Positions 17,326 to 27,444 are shown, numbered from the stretch's first letter. The stretch is 64,000 nt of DNA from Primorskyibacter flagellatus (GCF_900176485.1 NZ_FWYD01000003.1:248001-312000), one strand, 5' to 3'. Numbers and translations are program-made. The notes: generated by a model not told the origin, from the letters alone.

Positions 17326-18015
17326 ATGGCACATCCCGACGATACCAGCCCCCTGAACCCGTTGCCGCCTGTCGTGGCGGCGCTGGCCTTGGTCATCATC
17401 GGCATCGAGGTGGTCTTTTCGCTGGGTGCGCGCGGGTTGATCGGCGGCGCGGATGCAGTGGGGTGGCGGCTGGCCGCGATGCAGCGTTTCGCTTTCTCGG
17501 GCGAGGTGGTGGATTGGATGATCGGCACCGGGCAATATCCGGTGCAGCATCTGATCCGCTTTGTGACCTATCCGTTTGTGCATGCCTCCTTCACACATGG
17601 ATTGTTCGCGGCCGTCATGCTGCTGGCGCTTGGCAAGATGGTGGGCGAGGTGATCGGCAGCGTTCGGACTTTGGTGATTTTCGTGGTGTCAGGGATTGGT
17701 GGCGCGCTGTGCTATGCGCTGTTCCTGAATGCAGGCACACCGCTGATCGGGGCGTTTCCACCGGTCTACGGCATGATCGGGGCCTTCACCTATCTGCTTT
17801 GGCTGCGGCTGGGCATGATGGGGGCAAGCCAGATCCGCGCCTTCAACCTGATCGGCGTGTTGCTTGGCATCCAGTTGATCTTTGGCCTGCTGTTCGGCGC
17901 AAGCAACGATTGGGTGGCGGATCTGGGCGGCTTTGTCACCGGGTTCGTGCTGATCGTGTTTCTGGTGCCGGGAGGCTGGGCACGCATCCTGAGCAAATTG
18001 CGCCAGCAGGACTGA
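17326..18015 (+). CDS. Rhomboid-fold membrane protein, apparently catalytically inactive
   Basis: A 229-residue protein with about six membrane segments and the rhomboid TM2 pattern FVHASFTHGLFAAVMLLALGKMVGE (around 84-108; quoted in two motifs: HASFTHG and LGKMVGE). The protease GxSG site is replaced by G149-M150-I151-G152, and the late AHxGG histidine by ADLGG (Asp199), so both members of the Ser-His dyad are missing. It should therefore not be a working intramembrane protease; a substrate-binding or chaperone role like iRhoms/derlins is an inference. ATG at 17326 chosen for its normal N-terminus. Monocistronic, divergent from trpS. Confidence 0.75.
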   Translation: MAHPDDTSPLNPLPPVVAALALVIIGIEVVFSLGARGLIGGADAVGWRLAAMQRFAFSGEVVDWMIGTGQYPVQHLIRFVTYPFVHASFTHGLFAAVMLLALGKMVGEVIGSVRTLVIFVVSGIGGALCYALFLNAGTPLIGAFPPVYGMIGAFTYLLWLRLGMMGASQIRAFNLIGVLLGIQLIFGLLFGASNDWVADLGGFVTGFVLIVFLVPGGWARILSKLRQQD

Positions 18016-18037
18016 CCGACCTGAAAACTGACCGGGC

Positions 18038-19522
18038 CTAGAACATGTCGTCCGGGAACAGCGGCATCAGACGTGCGAAGCGCTTGTTGCGTTCATAAGG
18101 ATAGGGCAGCAGGAAGCCGCGCCGGTCCTCGGGGGAAATCTTGGCGTTTTTTTCGGCATAGCTGCGCCAGTCTGCGGCGCAGGTCGTGTCGAGCCCGTGG
18201 CCATCGCCCAACCACTTATTGGCCAGCCGCTCCCGCGTGTGGCGCACGGCCTGCGGATCGCGGAACAGCACCGAGGCTTCGGTGTCCCAGCGCAGTGAGC
18301 GCCCGTTTAGGTTTGCCGAACCGACCATGCCCACCGCGTCGTCAATCAGTAACACCTTGGAATGCACATAGATCGGCCCGGCCCCGTTGATGCGCCCATC
18401 CGCGCCCTTGGGGGCTGTTTCCGTTTTGGCGGGAGACAACATCATCAGCCGGTCGCCAAACGCCTTGCGCAACTGATCCAGTGCCGAGATTTGCAGCGAT
18501 TGGGCATGGCGGGCGTTCCAGCTTCTATCGCCGTCAAACAGGATGCGGTCCGGCTCTGTCGGCATGACAATGATCAATTGCAGGTCGTCACGGGCGCTCC
18601 CGGCAGATGCCAGTGCCTTGGCGATCGGGGCATGGCGGAAAAATTGCGTCTCGATATAAACGTAATCGCGCGCATCCTCGAAAAGCTGAACCAGCGTTTC
18701 TTCGTGTTCGGTCACATTGGGCAACGGACCCAGCACTGTCGGCCCCTGACAGGGCCGCGACAGGGTGCGCACCAGCCGGATATTGTCGCTGGAGGCCGGT
18801 TCCTTGGCCTCTTCGGGGGCTTCTTCGCCCAGAAGAACCGGCGCGCCGCAGGCCAGCGCCTCGTTCCAGGTGTCGGTAAAGTGCGCGCGCAGGATGGTGC
18901 AGAACGGTCCTGTGATGCGCATGCTGACGTCGTGCCAAGTCTCATCGGACGGAAGATCGTGCGATTTGTCATCCCACCGGCGTTCATTGACGTCCAGCCC
19001 GCCGATCACCGCGCGGGCGCTGTCGGCGACCGCGAATTTCTGGTGGATCGTGACAGGCCGCAAATGCGGTGTGGCGGCCAGGATTGCCTGCTCCACCGGG
19101 GTGAGGTCCTCGGCCGGGCGCTCGCGCCATTCGCGCAGCTTGGCAGCGATGCCGCGCCGCATCAAAAGGTGCCAAAGCTTGCCTGCCATCTGGCCATGTG
19201 GGGCACAGGTCAGATGCACATCGCCTTTCAGGCGCTTTTCCAGCAACCGGGCGGCCTGCCATGCCTGTTCATGCAGATCGTCGGTGAATATCGGGTCGAA
19301 ATCCGACAGCACGATGCGCAGAGCGACCCCGTTGCTCGCTAGATGTTCGAGAATATCGCCCCAAGTGTTCAGGCCCAGCTTTTTGGCCTCGGGGCTGCGG
19401 GTGCGGGTTTCGGGATCGAAGATCCGAAACGACATGACATATTCCTGCTCTGCGGACAGGGCCAACCGCTCCAGCGCCGGAAATCCTTCGGCGGCGGTGA
19501 TCAGCGGTGTGATTTCTGCCAT
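18038..19522 (-). CDS. Phospholipase D family protein
   Basis: A 494-residue protein with two intact HKD motifs: HQKFAVAD (His160, Lys162, Asp167) and HSKVLLID (His387, Lys389, Asp394), each followed by a GG/GSANLN segment. Likely a phosphatidyltransferase or phosphodiesterase acting on phospholipids; no signal peptide or clear membrane span is seen, so localisation is uncertain. The start at 19522 has AAGGAG. It lies 9 bases after murJ in the same direction, so it is probably in its operon. Confidence 0.87.
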   Translation of the reverse strand: MAEITPLITAAEGFPALERLALSAEQEYVMSFRIFDPETRTRSPEAKKLGLNTWGDILEHLASNGVALRIVLSDFDPIFTDDLHEQAWQAARLLEKRLKGDVHLTCAPHGQMAGKLWHLLMRRGIAAKLREWRERPAEDLTPVEQAILAATPHLRPVTIHQKFAVADSARAVIGGLDVNERRWDDKSHDLPSDETWHDVSMRITGPFCTILRAHFTDTWNEALACGAPVLLGEEAPEEAKEPASSDNIRLVRTLSRPCQGPTVLGPLPNVTEHEETLVQLFEDARDYVYIETQFFRHAPIAKALASAGSARDDLQLIIVMPTEPDRILFDGDRSWNARHAQSLQISALDQLRKAFGDRLMMLSPAKTETAPKGADGRINGAGPIYVHSKVLLIDDAVGMVGSANLNGRSLRWDTEASVLFRDPQAVRHTRERLANKWLGDGHGLDTTCAADWRSYAEKNAKISPEDRRGFLLPYPYERNKRFARLMPLFPDDMF

Positions 19523-19531
19523 GATGTCTCC

Positions 19532-21076
19532 TTATCTGCGGCGCCGCAGCGCGAGTTTGAATTCCGAAAGACGGAACGCACCAAGTGCCTGTCCGGTTGC
19601 AAAATAGCTGACGATGCCCACACAAATCAGCGCGATCAGGGCGATGTAGCGCAGGCCAGGCATGCCCAGAAACGGCCCGATGACCAGCATTGCTGCCCAA
19701 AGTATGACACCCATGACGACAGCGGCCAGACAAATCCGCCAGATCCGGCGGCGGAAACGCGCGTCGAACCGGGCGACATCGCCCATGCGCCGCCCGCCGC
19801 GCGCCAGCAGGAAGACGATGACCCAGCCCGCAACCGTCGTGGCAATCGCCGGAGCGATCCAACCGATGACTTGTGCAAGGCCGATTGCCAGCACTGCGTT
19901 CACGGCCATTGCCCAGACCGCGTAGCGAAAGGGCGAACGCGTATCTTCGCGTGCGAAGAACAGCGGTTGCAGCAGCTTTTGCAATACGAAAGCCGGCAGG
20001 CCCAGCCCGTAGATCGCCACGGCAATCGCCATGGCGGCGGCGTCGTCTGCACTTGTGGCTCCGCGTTGAAACAGCACCGAGACCAGCGGCAGGGGGATCA
20101 CCACCAGTGCCACCGAGGCCGGGATGGTCAGCGCCATGCTGATCTCACCAGCGCGCGAGAACGCCTCGCGCGCGCCGGTGTCATCTTCGGCTTTCAGGCG
20201 GCGGGACAGGTCCGGCAGCAGCACGATACCCACCGCGATACCGACCACGCCCAACGGCAGTTGATACAGACGGTCAGCGGCATAAAGCCAGCCCACGGCC
20301 TTTTCGAAATGGCTTGCGACCTGCTGCCCGACCAGAAGGTTGATCTGCATCACACCACTGGCAAGCGCGGCGGGCACGGCTACCACGATGAGGCGCCGCA
20401 TATCGGGTGTGAAACGGGGGCGGGCGACACGCAGGCGCACGCCCGCGCGCTCGGCCGCGATCCAGACCAGCACCAGTTGCGCCACACCGGCCAGCGGCAC
20501 TGTCCAGATCAGCGCCATGACCACATCGCCGCCCATAAACGCGGCCCATCCCATTGCGGCGATAACGAAGATATTCAGCAAGACGGGCGCCGCAGCGGCG
20601 GCCGCAAAATGCCCGGTGGCGTTCAACGCGCCGGAAAACAGCGCCGCCAGCGAGATGAACAGGATATAGGGAAACACCACGCGTCCGAAGCCCACGGTCA
20701 GATCGAAGCGCTCGCTGCCCTCGAACCCGCCCGCTGTGGCCCAGACCAGCGCGGGCATGAAGATCATCGCCAGTGCGGTCAGCGCCAGCAGCACCAGAGC
20801 AAGGCCGTTCATCGCGTCGCGGGCAAAGCCCAACGGATCCTCGCCAGCCTCGTATTTTTTCGAAAACATCGGCACGAAAGCCGCGTTGAAGGCACCCTCG
20901 GCGAAGAAACGGCGGAACATGTTGGGCAGGCGGAAGGCGGCGACGAAGGCATCCATTACCGGGCCGGGGCCGATCAGGCCAAGGATCAGCACCTCGCGCA
21001 CCACGCCCAGAATGCGGCTCATCAAGGTCCAGAAGCCAACGGTCAGGACACCGGACATCAGGCGGATGGGTTTCAT
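19532..21076 (-). CDS. murJ: Lipid II flippase MurJ (MviN)
   Basis: A 514-residue MOP-superfamily membrane protein with about 14 hydrophobic segments. The N-terminus (GFWTLMSRILGVVREVLI) and FRLPNMFRRFFAEGAFNAAFVP are the MurJ signature containing conserved arginines. Flips lipid II across the inner membrane for peptidoglycan synthesis. It sits 87 bases after glnD, an arrangement I know from related genomes, and upstream of the phospholipase D gene. Confidence 0.95.
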   Translation of the reverse strand: MKPIRLMSGVLTVGFWTLMSRILGVVREVLILGLIGPGPVMDAFVAAFRLPNMFRRFFAEGAFNAAFVPMFSKKYEAGEDPLGFARDAMNGLALVLLALTALAMIFMPALVWATAGGFEGSERFDLTVGFGRVVFPYILFISLAALFSGALNATGHFAAAAAAPVLLNIFVIAAMGWAAFMGGDVVMALIWTVPLAGVAQLVLVWIAAERAGVRLRVARPRFTPDMRRLIVVAVPAALASGVMQINLLVGQQVASHFEKAVGWLYAADRLYQLPLGVVGIAVGIVLLPDLSRRLKAEDDTGAREAFSRAGEISMALTIPASVALVVIPLPLVSVLFQRGATSADDAAAMAIAVAIYGLGLPAFVLQKLLQPLFFAREDTRSPFRYAVWAMAVNAVLAIGLAQVIGWIAPAIATTVAGWVIVFLLARGGRRMGDVARFDARFRRRIWRICLAAVVMGVILWAAMLVIGPFLGMPGLRYIALIALICVGIVSYFATGQALGAFRLSEFKLALRRRR

Positions 21077-21163
21077 GTTTGCGGTGCCTTTTTGCGTCCG
21101 GTCAGCTTGGCGGTGGCTTATATCATCGGCAAGAGCGGCGGAAGAGGGCGCAGCGGGACCGGA

Positions 21164-23911
21164 TCAGGACCGCGCCCGCGCCGATCCGGCAGCAATGGCC
21201 TCGCGCAGCTTTTTCTCCAAGGATTTCTGCTTGGACGTGGACCGAAATTTCAGCCCGAACATATCCTTGACGTAAAAACTGTCCACCACCTGTTCGCCAT
21301 AGGTCGCGATCACCGCCGAGGCGATATAGATATTCTGGTTCGCCAGCGTGCGCGTCAGGTCATACAGAAGGCCCGGACGGTCGCGGGTGTCCACCTCGAT
21401 GATGGTGTAAATTTCCGAGCCATCATTGTCGAAGGTGATCGAGGTCGGCACCCGGAAAGCACGTTCGCGCTTTTTCATCTTGTCACGGTCTTTGATCGCG
21501 TCCTGCGGCACCACTTCGCCCAGCAACGTTTGGTGAATGGTCTTGAGCAGACGGGGCAGGCGCGCTTCCTCGAAAGGATGGCCATCGGCATCCTGTATCC
21601 AGAACACCGCCGTGGCATAGCCATCCTTCGACGTGTAGGTGCGTGCGTCCACGACATTGGCACCAACCAGAGCCAGAGCGCCGGCAAGGCGGCTGAAAAT
21701 GCCGGGATGATCGACCAGCGCGAAACAGACGCGGGTGGCGTCGCGGTCAATATCGGGATGCAGGTCGATGCGGATCTCGTCGTCGTCGATGTCTTTCAGA
21801 AGCTTCGCAAAAATCACATGGGCGGTGAGGTGCAGACCTTGCCAATAGGGCGGATAATGCCGAGTGGTTTCGATGCGCAAATCCTTGCTGTTCCAATCAT
21901 GGAGCGCGTCGCGCAGCGCCTTCTTGGCCTCGACCCCGCGATTTTCGCGGTTGAGGATCTCCAGCCCATCCTCCAGCGCCCGGCGGGTCTGCCGGTAGAG
22001 CGCGCGCAACAATGCGGCTTTCCAGTTGTTCCAGGTGTTCGGACCGACCCCGCGAATGTCGCAGACGGTCAGCACGCAAAGCAGATCCAGCCGCTCGCGT
22101 GTCTGAACGGCCTTGGCAAAATCGCGCACGGTGCGCGGATCGGCGATGTCGCGTTTCTGCGCCATGTCCGACATCAGCAGATGATAGCGCACCAGCCATT
22201 CAACCGTGGCGCATTCGGCCTTTTTCAACCCCAGCCGTGGCGCGACCTTGCGGGCGATCTTGGCACCCAGAACGGCGTGATCCTCGTCCCGGCCCTTGCC
22301 GATGTCATGCAGCAGCAGCGCCACATACAGCACTTTGCGGTTGATGCCCTCCTTCAGGATCGAGGATGCCACCGGCAGTTCCTCAATCAGGTTTTCATGC
22401 TCGATCTCGGACAGGTTCCAGATGCACTGGATCGTGTGTTCGTCCACCGTGTAATGGTGGTACATGTTGAACTGCATCATCGCGACGATCGTTTCGAATT
22501 CCGGGATGAACGCTCCAAGAAAACCCAGCTCGTTCATCCGGCGCAACGCGCGGTCGGGATTGCCGTGTTTAAGCAGCAGATCAAGAAAGATGCGGCGCGC
22601 TTCCTTGTCGTTGCGCATCTCGTCGTCGATCAGATGCAGGTTGGCCGCGACGAGCCGCATCGCATCCGGATGGATCAACAGACCTGTGCGCAGCGCTTCT
22701 TCGAACAGCCGCAGCATGTTCAGCTTGTCGGACAGAAACGCCGCGTCATCGACCAGCGCCAGCCGGTTGTTCACGACGGTATAGGCTTTCTTGACGCGCG
22801 GCGGGCGGTTGAAGATCCGCATCAGCAGCGGTGCGCTTTTGGTGTGGTCCGCCTCCAGCGATGTCAGGAAGATCCGCGTCATGTCGCCAACAGTGGTGGC
22901 GTGGCGAAAATAGGTTTGCATGAACCATTCCACGGCGCGCCGCCCGCCCTTGTCGGTATAGCCCATCGCTTCGGCTACCTCGACCTGCATGTCGAAGGTC
23001 AGTTGCTCCATCGGGCGACCTGCAATCAGATGCAGGTGACAGCGCACCCCCCACAGGAACCGTTCGGCGACGATGAAACTATGGTATTCCTCGGGGCGGA
23101 ATACGCCCTTGCCGATCAGTTCTTCGGTGGTGTCGACCCGGTGGACGTATTTGGCGATCCAATACAGCGACTGGATGTCCCGCAGCCCGCCCTTGCCCTC
23201 TTTGACATTGGGTTCGACCATGTAACGCTGGCCGCCCTGTTTTTCGTGGCGCGCGTCGCGTTCGGCAAGTTTGGCTTCGACGAACTCGCGGGCGGTGCCT
23301 TTGAACAGCTCGTCCCAAAGACGCGCGTCCAGCTCGTCCGCGAGGGCCGCGTTGCCACACAGAAAACGGTGTTCCAGCATGGCGGTGCGGATGGTGAAAT
23401 CTTCGGCCCCCAGACGCAGGCAATCCTCGACCGTGCGGCTGGAATGCCCCACCTTCATGCGCAGGTCCCACAGGATGTACAGCATCGCCTCGATGACGCT
23501 TTCGGCCCAGGGGGTGATCTTGTAGGGCGTCAGAAACAGCAGATCGACATCGGAATGCGGTGCCATCTCTCCGCGACCGTAGCCGCCAACCGCCATGACG
23601 GCGATCCGTTCGCCTTCGGTCGGGTTGGGGTTGGGGTAAAGCCGTTCTGTCGCGACCGTCCAGATTTCACGGATCAGGCAATCGGTCAGCCAAGTGTACG
23701 AGCGGGTGGTGGGACGTCCCTTGAACGGATCGGCCCGAAACGCCTCGGCGATCACGGCACGACCGCGCTTTTGGGTCTCGGCCAGAACCTTGACCAGGGC
23801 GGGACGCGCCGGTTGGCCAGCCTCGACCCCGTCCAGAGCTGCGCTCAGCTCAGCGCGCAGCACATCCGGATCACAGATCTCGGATGCCGGACAAATCAGG
23901 TTTTCCGGCAT
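21164..23911 (-). CDS. glnD: [Protein-PII] uridylyltransferase / uridylyl-removing enzyme
   Basis: A 915-residue bifunctional nitrogen sensor. Order: nucleotidyltransferase domain with GGYGRGEMAPHSDVDLLFL (about 111-129), an HD domain with LLHDIGKGRDEDH (about 530-542), and two C-terminal ACT domains (HPGIF..LAGAL and DRPGLLYDLT). It uridylylates PII when glutamine is low. I place the start at ATG 23911; a TTG at 23977 would add 22 residues and overlap the lipoprotein gene. A 6-bp hairpin (23912-23929) lies immediately before this ATG. Confidence 0.94.
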   Translation of the reverse strand: MPENLICPASEICDPDVLRAELSAALDGVEAGQPARPALVKVLAETQKRGRAVIAEAFRADPFKGRPTTRSYTWLTDCLIREIWTVATERLYPNPNPTEGERIAVMAVGGYGRGEMAPHSDVDLLFLTPYKITPWAESVIEAMLYILWDLRMKVGHSSRTVEDCLRLGAEDFTIRTAMLEHRFLCGNAALADELDARLWDELFKGTAREFVEAKLAERDARHEKQGGQRYMVEPNVKEGKGGLRDIQSLYWIAKYVHRVDTTEELIGKGVFRPEEYHSFIVAERFLWGVRCHLHLIAGRPMEQLTFDMQVEVAEAMGYTDKGGRRAVEWFMQTYFRHATTVGDMTRIFLTSLEADHTKSAPLLMRIFNRPPRVKKAYTVVNNRLALVDDAAFLSDKLNMLRLFEEALRTGLLIHPDAMRLVAANLHLIDDEMRNDKEARRIFLDLLLKHGNPDRALRRMNELGFLGAFIPEFETIVAMMQFNMYHHYTVDEHTIQCIWNLSEIEHENLIEELPVASSILKEGINRKVLYVALLLHDIGKGRDEDHAVLGAKIARKVAPRLGLKKAECATVEWLVRYHLLMSDMAQKRDIADPRTVRDFAKAVQTRERLDLLCVLTVCDIRGVGPNTWNNWKAALLRALYRQTRRALEDGLEILNRENRGVEAKKALRDALHDWNSKDLRIETTRHYPPYWQGLHLTAHVIFAKLLKDIDDDEIRIDLHPDIDRDATRVCFALVDHPGIFSRLAGALALVGANVVDARTYTSKDGYATAVFWIQDADGHPFEEARLPRLLKTIHQTLLGEVVPQDAIKDRDKMKKRERAFRVPTSITFDNDGSEIYTIIEVDTRDRPGLLYDLTRTLANQNIYIASAVIATYGEQVVDSFYVKDMFGLKFRSTSKQKSLEKKLREAIAAGSARARS

Positions 23912-23936
23912 CCCGTTGCTTGTAACGGGTTTCTGT

Positions 23937-25118
23937 TCAGAAACCGGCACCGCCGAAGCTTCTTGGGGCAGGGTCAAGGATCACCAATTGATTGTTGCGC
24001 ACCGTTGCGACGGCAAGCCCACGTTCGTTGGTGCCATCCGCCTTCAGCCGAAATACACCGGACGTGCCCTGGAAGCCAGCCGATTGCGTCAGCGCGCCTC
24101 GGGTCAGGGCATTGTTCTTGCCACGCGACGCCAGCGCGCCGATGGCCGCGATACCATCATAGGCCAGCCCGCCCAGCTGGTGCGGTGCAGATCCGAATGC
24201 GCTGGCATAACGGCCTTCGAATGCCGACACGGTCTGTTGGTTGGGCAAGGCGAACCAGCCGCCCTGCGCCCCGCGCAGTTGCAGCGTTTGCGCAGGCACA
24301 TCCCAGCGAGAAAGCCCCAGATACTGGGTGCTGGCTGGCGCGACTCCGGCCTCGGGCAGCAATTGCAACAGCAGCGGCAGCGCGCCCGCGGGCGTCGAGG
24401 TCAGGAAGACCGAATCGGCGCCTGTCGAATTGACTGTTCCCGCGATGCGCGGCGCGGCGGCGGCCACGGCTTGTTGCGAGAAAGGAAAGCTCTCGACCGC
24501 AGCAACATTCACCCCGTTGCGAGACGCGGCCCTTTGGATGGCATTGCGCCCGAATGTGCCTTCGGTATTGTCAGGATGCACGATGACGACACTGCGTTTG
24601 CCTTGCCGCGCTGCAAACCCCATCAACCGGTTCGCATTGTCGTCGAAAGTTGGCCCCAGAATGAACAGGTTGCCCCCGGCGATCGAGCTGTTGTTGGAGA
24701 AGGCCAGCACGTTGATGCCTTCATCCGACACTGCGTTGCTTGCGGCCACGGCATTGTCGGCAAAAAGCGGTCCGAGGATGATCTTCGCACCCTCGTCGGC
24801 GGCGCGTTGCGCAAGTGCTGCGCTTTGTGCTTGATCGCCTGCCGTGTCATAGACCCGCAGGTCAATCCGAACGCCGTTCAGGTCCGCGATGGCGAGTCGC
24901 GCCGCGTTTTCCAGGCTGCGCCCCACTGCGCCCGCGCTGGAATGGCTTTTGGGGACCAGCAGCGCGACCGGGATCGGTGCCTTGGGATCGATTTTCTGAC
25001 CGCCACCGCCCGACATGGAAACGCCACCTTCGGGAAGGCAGCCGGCAAGCGCGATGACAGATGCCAGTGCGGCAATTTTTGCCAGCGCCTTGCGGATAGG
25101 GGTGAAAACGGCAAACAT
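23937..25118 (-). CDS. LppC/LpoA-family lipoprotein (penicillin-binding protein activator-like)
   Basis: A 393-residue predicted lipoprotein: signal peptide with lipobox LAGC (Cys at about 27), then a periplasmic-binding-protein type I fold (IPVALLVPKSHSSAGAVG, ILGPLFADNAVAAS, VVIVHPDNTEGTFG). The family includes LpoA, which activates PBP1a, and Leu/Ile/Val-type ligand-binding proteins. The start at 25118 follows GAGGGAGT. It is divergent from rsmI across 92 bases, an LppC-rsmI-yraN arrangement widespread in proteobacteria, which supports the envelope role over amino-acid transport. Confidence 0.85.
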   Translation of the reverse strand: MFAVFTPIRKALAKIAALASVIALAGCLPEGGVSMSGGGGQKIDPKAPIPVALLVPKSHSSAGAVGRSLENAARLAIADLNGVRIDLRVYDTAGDQAQSAALAQRAADEGAKIILGPLFADNAVAASNAVSDEGINVLAFSNNSSIAGGNLFILGPTFDDNANRLMGFAARQGKRSVVIVHPDNTEGTFGRNAIQRAASRNGVNVAAVESFPFSQQAVAAAAPRIAGTVNSTGADSVFLTSTPAGALPLLLQLLPEAGVAPASTQYLGLSRWDVPAQTLQLRGAQGGWFALPNQQTVSAFEGRYASAFGSAPHQLGGLAYDGIAAIGALASRGKNNALTRGALTQSAGFQGTSGVFRLKADGTNERGLAVATVRNNQLVILDPAPRSFGGAGF

Positions 25119-25210
25119 GAAATGGTGACTCCCTCGATGATGCGGGTTTCCGATCCGGGCCCGCGTTTGTACATAACAGATCATAAACGTCCCGAAGAGA
25201 GGGTCCAGCG

Positions 25211-26089
25211 ATGAATCCCGGTGAGCAGAAATTGGCGGGTGGCCTTTACTTCGTCGCCACGCCGATCGGCAATGCGCGCGACATCACCCTGCGCGCTCTT
25301 GACGTGCTGGCGACAGCCGATGTGCTGGCCGCAGAAGACACCCGCAGCCTGCGCAAATTGATGGAGATTCACGGCGTCAGCCTGGGGGAGCGGCCTTTGC
25401 TGGCCTATCACGACCACAACGGCGGCAAGATGCGGCCACGAATCATGGCGGAAATAGCGGCAGGAAAATCCGTGGCCTACGCGTCCGAGGCAGGAACACC
25501 ACTGATTTCAGATCCGGGTTTCGATTTGTCGCGCGCCGCGGCCGAGGAAGGCTTGCCGGTGCACTCCCTGCCGGGCGCGTCGGCGGTTCTGGCGGCGCTG
25601 ACGATGGCCGGGTTGCCCACAGACCGGTTCCTGTTTGCAGGATTTTTGCCCAATGCGCGGGGGCAGCGGAAATCCGCACTCAAGGCGCTGGCGGGGGTGC
25701 AAGCGACGCTGGTGTTTTACGAATCGCCCAAGCGCACCGCCGCGATGCTGGCCGACGCGGCAGAGATGCTCGGTGCTGACCGTCCCGCCGCGATGTGTCG
25801 CGAATTGACCAAGCGGTTTGAGGAGTGCAGGCGCGGCACGCTTGCGGAACTGGCCGCCAACATCGCCTCCGGTCCGATCAAGGGCGAGGTCGTGATCGTG
25901 ATCGGACGTGGCGAGATCAAGGCCGTTAGCGAATCGGTAATGACCGAGATGCTAGAAGACGCGCTGAAGCGGATGTCGGTGCGCGATGCTGCCGATATCG
26001 TTGCCGAGGGCACGGGCGCCCCCCGGCGGCAAGTCTATCAGATGGCGCTGAAGCTGGGGCAGGGTGATGAACCGGAGGATGACGGGTGA
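25211..26089 (+). CDS. rsmI: 16S rRNA (cytidine(1402)-2'-O)-methyltransferase
   Basis: A 292-residue SAM-dependent tetrapyrrole-methylase-fold enzyme. FVATPIGNARDITLRALDVL (about 12-31), AAEDTR and SEAGTPLISDPGF are RsmI (YraL) signatures. It 2'-O-methylates C1402 in the ribosomal P site. ATG at 25211 follows GAGAGGG. The next gene overlaps its 3' end by 23 bases. Confidence 0.95.
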   Translation: MNPGEQKLAGGLYFVATPIGNARDITLRALDVLATADVLAAEDTRSLRKLMEIHGVSLGERPLLAYHDHNGGKMRPRIMAEIAAGKSVAYASEAGTPLISDPGFDLSRAAAEEGLPVHSLPGASAVLAALTMAGLPTDRFLFAGFLPNARGQRKSALKALAGVQATLVFYESPKRTAAMLADAAEMLGADRPAAMCRELTKRFEECRRGTLAELAANIASGPIKGEVVIVIGRGEIKAVSESVMTEMLEDALKRMSVRDAADIVAEGTGAPRRQVYQMALKLGQGDEPEDDG

Positions 26090-26432
26090 GGTTTCATACC
26101 TTGCCGGAGAAGCCGCAGAAAAATCGGTTGCGCGCGACTATGAACGGCGCGGCTACCGTGTTGCCCGGGCTCGCTGGCGCGGCGCTGGTGGCGAAATTGA
26201 CCTGATCCTTGAGCGTGACGGGATGGTCGTTTTCGTCGAGGTCAAGAAAAGCCGCAGTTTCACGCGCGCGGCCATGCGGATCAGCGCGGCGCAGCAGCAG
26301 CGCATCTTTGATGCTGCCGAAACATATCTTGGCTCCTGCCCGAACGGCGCGATGACCGACTGTCGTGTGGACGTGGCATTGGTGGATGCCTTTGGCCGGA
26401 TAGAGGTGATCGAGAATGCCTTCGGCCGCTGA
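26067..26432 (+). CDS. YraN/UPF0102 family endonuclease-like protein
   Basis: A 121-residue protein of the UPF0102 family with a restriction-endonuclease-like core: GGEIDLILERDGMVVFVEVK (about 35-54) provides the D...ExK catalytic pattern. Biochemical role not established; the gene almost always follows rsmI. Possible starts are ATG 26067 and ATG 26079; both overlap the rsmI 3' end, and I chose 26067. Confidence 0.85.
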   Translation: MNRRMTGEVSYLAGEAAEKSVARDYERRGYRVARARWRGAGGEIDLILERDGMVVFVEVKKSRSFTRAAMRISAAQQQRIFDAAETYLGSCPNGAMTDCRVDVALVDAFGRIEVIENAFGR

Positions 26433-26508
26433 CGTCAATCGCAGCACCATTGCCTAACCCCGCGCCTTGCGGCATGTAGTTCCCAAATCCGCAAGCGAAG
26501 GGGCAAGC

Positions 26509-27444
26509 ATGAAGATCGCGTTTCAGATGGATCCCATCGAGCAGGTCAATATCGAGGCAGACAGCACCTTCCGGCTTGCCGAAGAGGCTCAGGCGCGCGG
26601 GCATGAGCTGTTTTACTACCTGCCCGACCAGTTGGCCTATCAGGAGGGGCGCATCACCGCCCGCGGGCAATCGCTGCAAGTTCAGCGCAAACAGGGTGCC
26701 CATGCCACGCTGGGCGAGATGCAGGAAGTCGATCTGTCGGATTTCGATGTCGTCTGGCTGCGGCAAGACCCGCCGTTCGACATGCATTATATCACCCTGA
26801 CGCACCTGCTGGACCGGATTCACCCTGCCACCTTGGTGGTCAATGATCCGTTCTGGGTGCGCAACTATCCCGAAAAACTGCTCGTGCTGGATTTTCCGGA
26901 CCTGACGCCGCCAACGACGGTTGCCCGCGACCTTGCCACGATCAAGGCGTTCAAGGCCAAGCACGGCGACGTCATCCTCAAGCCGCTTTACGGCAATGGG
27001 GGCGCTGGCGTGTTCCGGCTGGATGCCAATGACCGCAATCTGTCCTCCTTGCACGAGCTGTTCACCGGGTTCAGCCGCGAGCCTCTGATTGTGCAGAAAT
27101 TTCTGCCCGATGTGTCCAAGGGCGACAAGCGCGTGATCCTTGTGGATGGCGAACCCGTCGGTGCGATCAACCGCGTACCTGCCAAAGGCGAGACCCGTTC
27201 CAATATGCATGTCGGCGGGCGGCCTGAAAAAGTGTCCCTGACAGAGCGTGATCTGGAAATCTGCGCCCGGATCGGCCCGACCCTTCGCGAAAAGGGACAG
27301 ATTTTTGTCGGCATCGACGTGATCGGCGAGTGGCTGACCGAGATCAACGTGACCTCGCCCACTGGCATTCAGGAGCTTGAGAGGTTCGATGGCGTCAACA
27401 TCGCGGCCAAGATCTGGGAGGCCATCGAGGCGCGCCGCGCATGA
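26509..27444 (+). CDS. gshB: Glutathione synthase
   Basis: A 311-residue ATP-grasp ligase: [21 protein letters not shown]-terminus, [33 protein letters not shown] (ATP-binding glycine loop) and [19 protein letters not shown] (metal-binding Asn near the C-terminus). Joins gamma-glutamylcysteine and glycine. The ATG at 26509 is preceded by GAAGGGG. The downstream esterase overlaps by ATGA. Confidence 0.96.
   Translation: MKIAFQMDPIEQVNIEADSTFRLAEEAQARGHELFYYLPDQLAYQEGRITARGQSLQVQRKQGAHATLGEMQEVDLSDFDVVWLRQDPPFDMHYITLTHLLDRIHPATLVVNDPFWVRNYPEKLLVLDFPDLTPPTTVARDLATIKAFKAKHGDVILKPLYGNGGAGVFRLDANDRNLSSLHELFTGFSREPLIVQKFLPDVSKGDKRVILVDGEPVGAINRVPAKGETRSNMHVGGRPEKVSLTERDLEICARIGPTLREKGQIFVGIDVIGEWLTEINVTSPTGIQELERFDGVNIAAKIWEAIEARRA

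Noticed and set aside
19343..24433. 1696-codon plus-strand frame
   Set aside because: Runs antisense through phospholipase D, murJ, glnD and part of the lipoprotein gene, all of which have clear domains; it has no recognisable domain itself.
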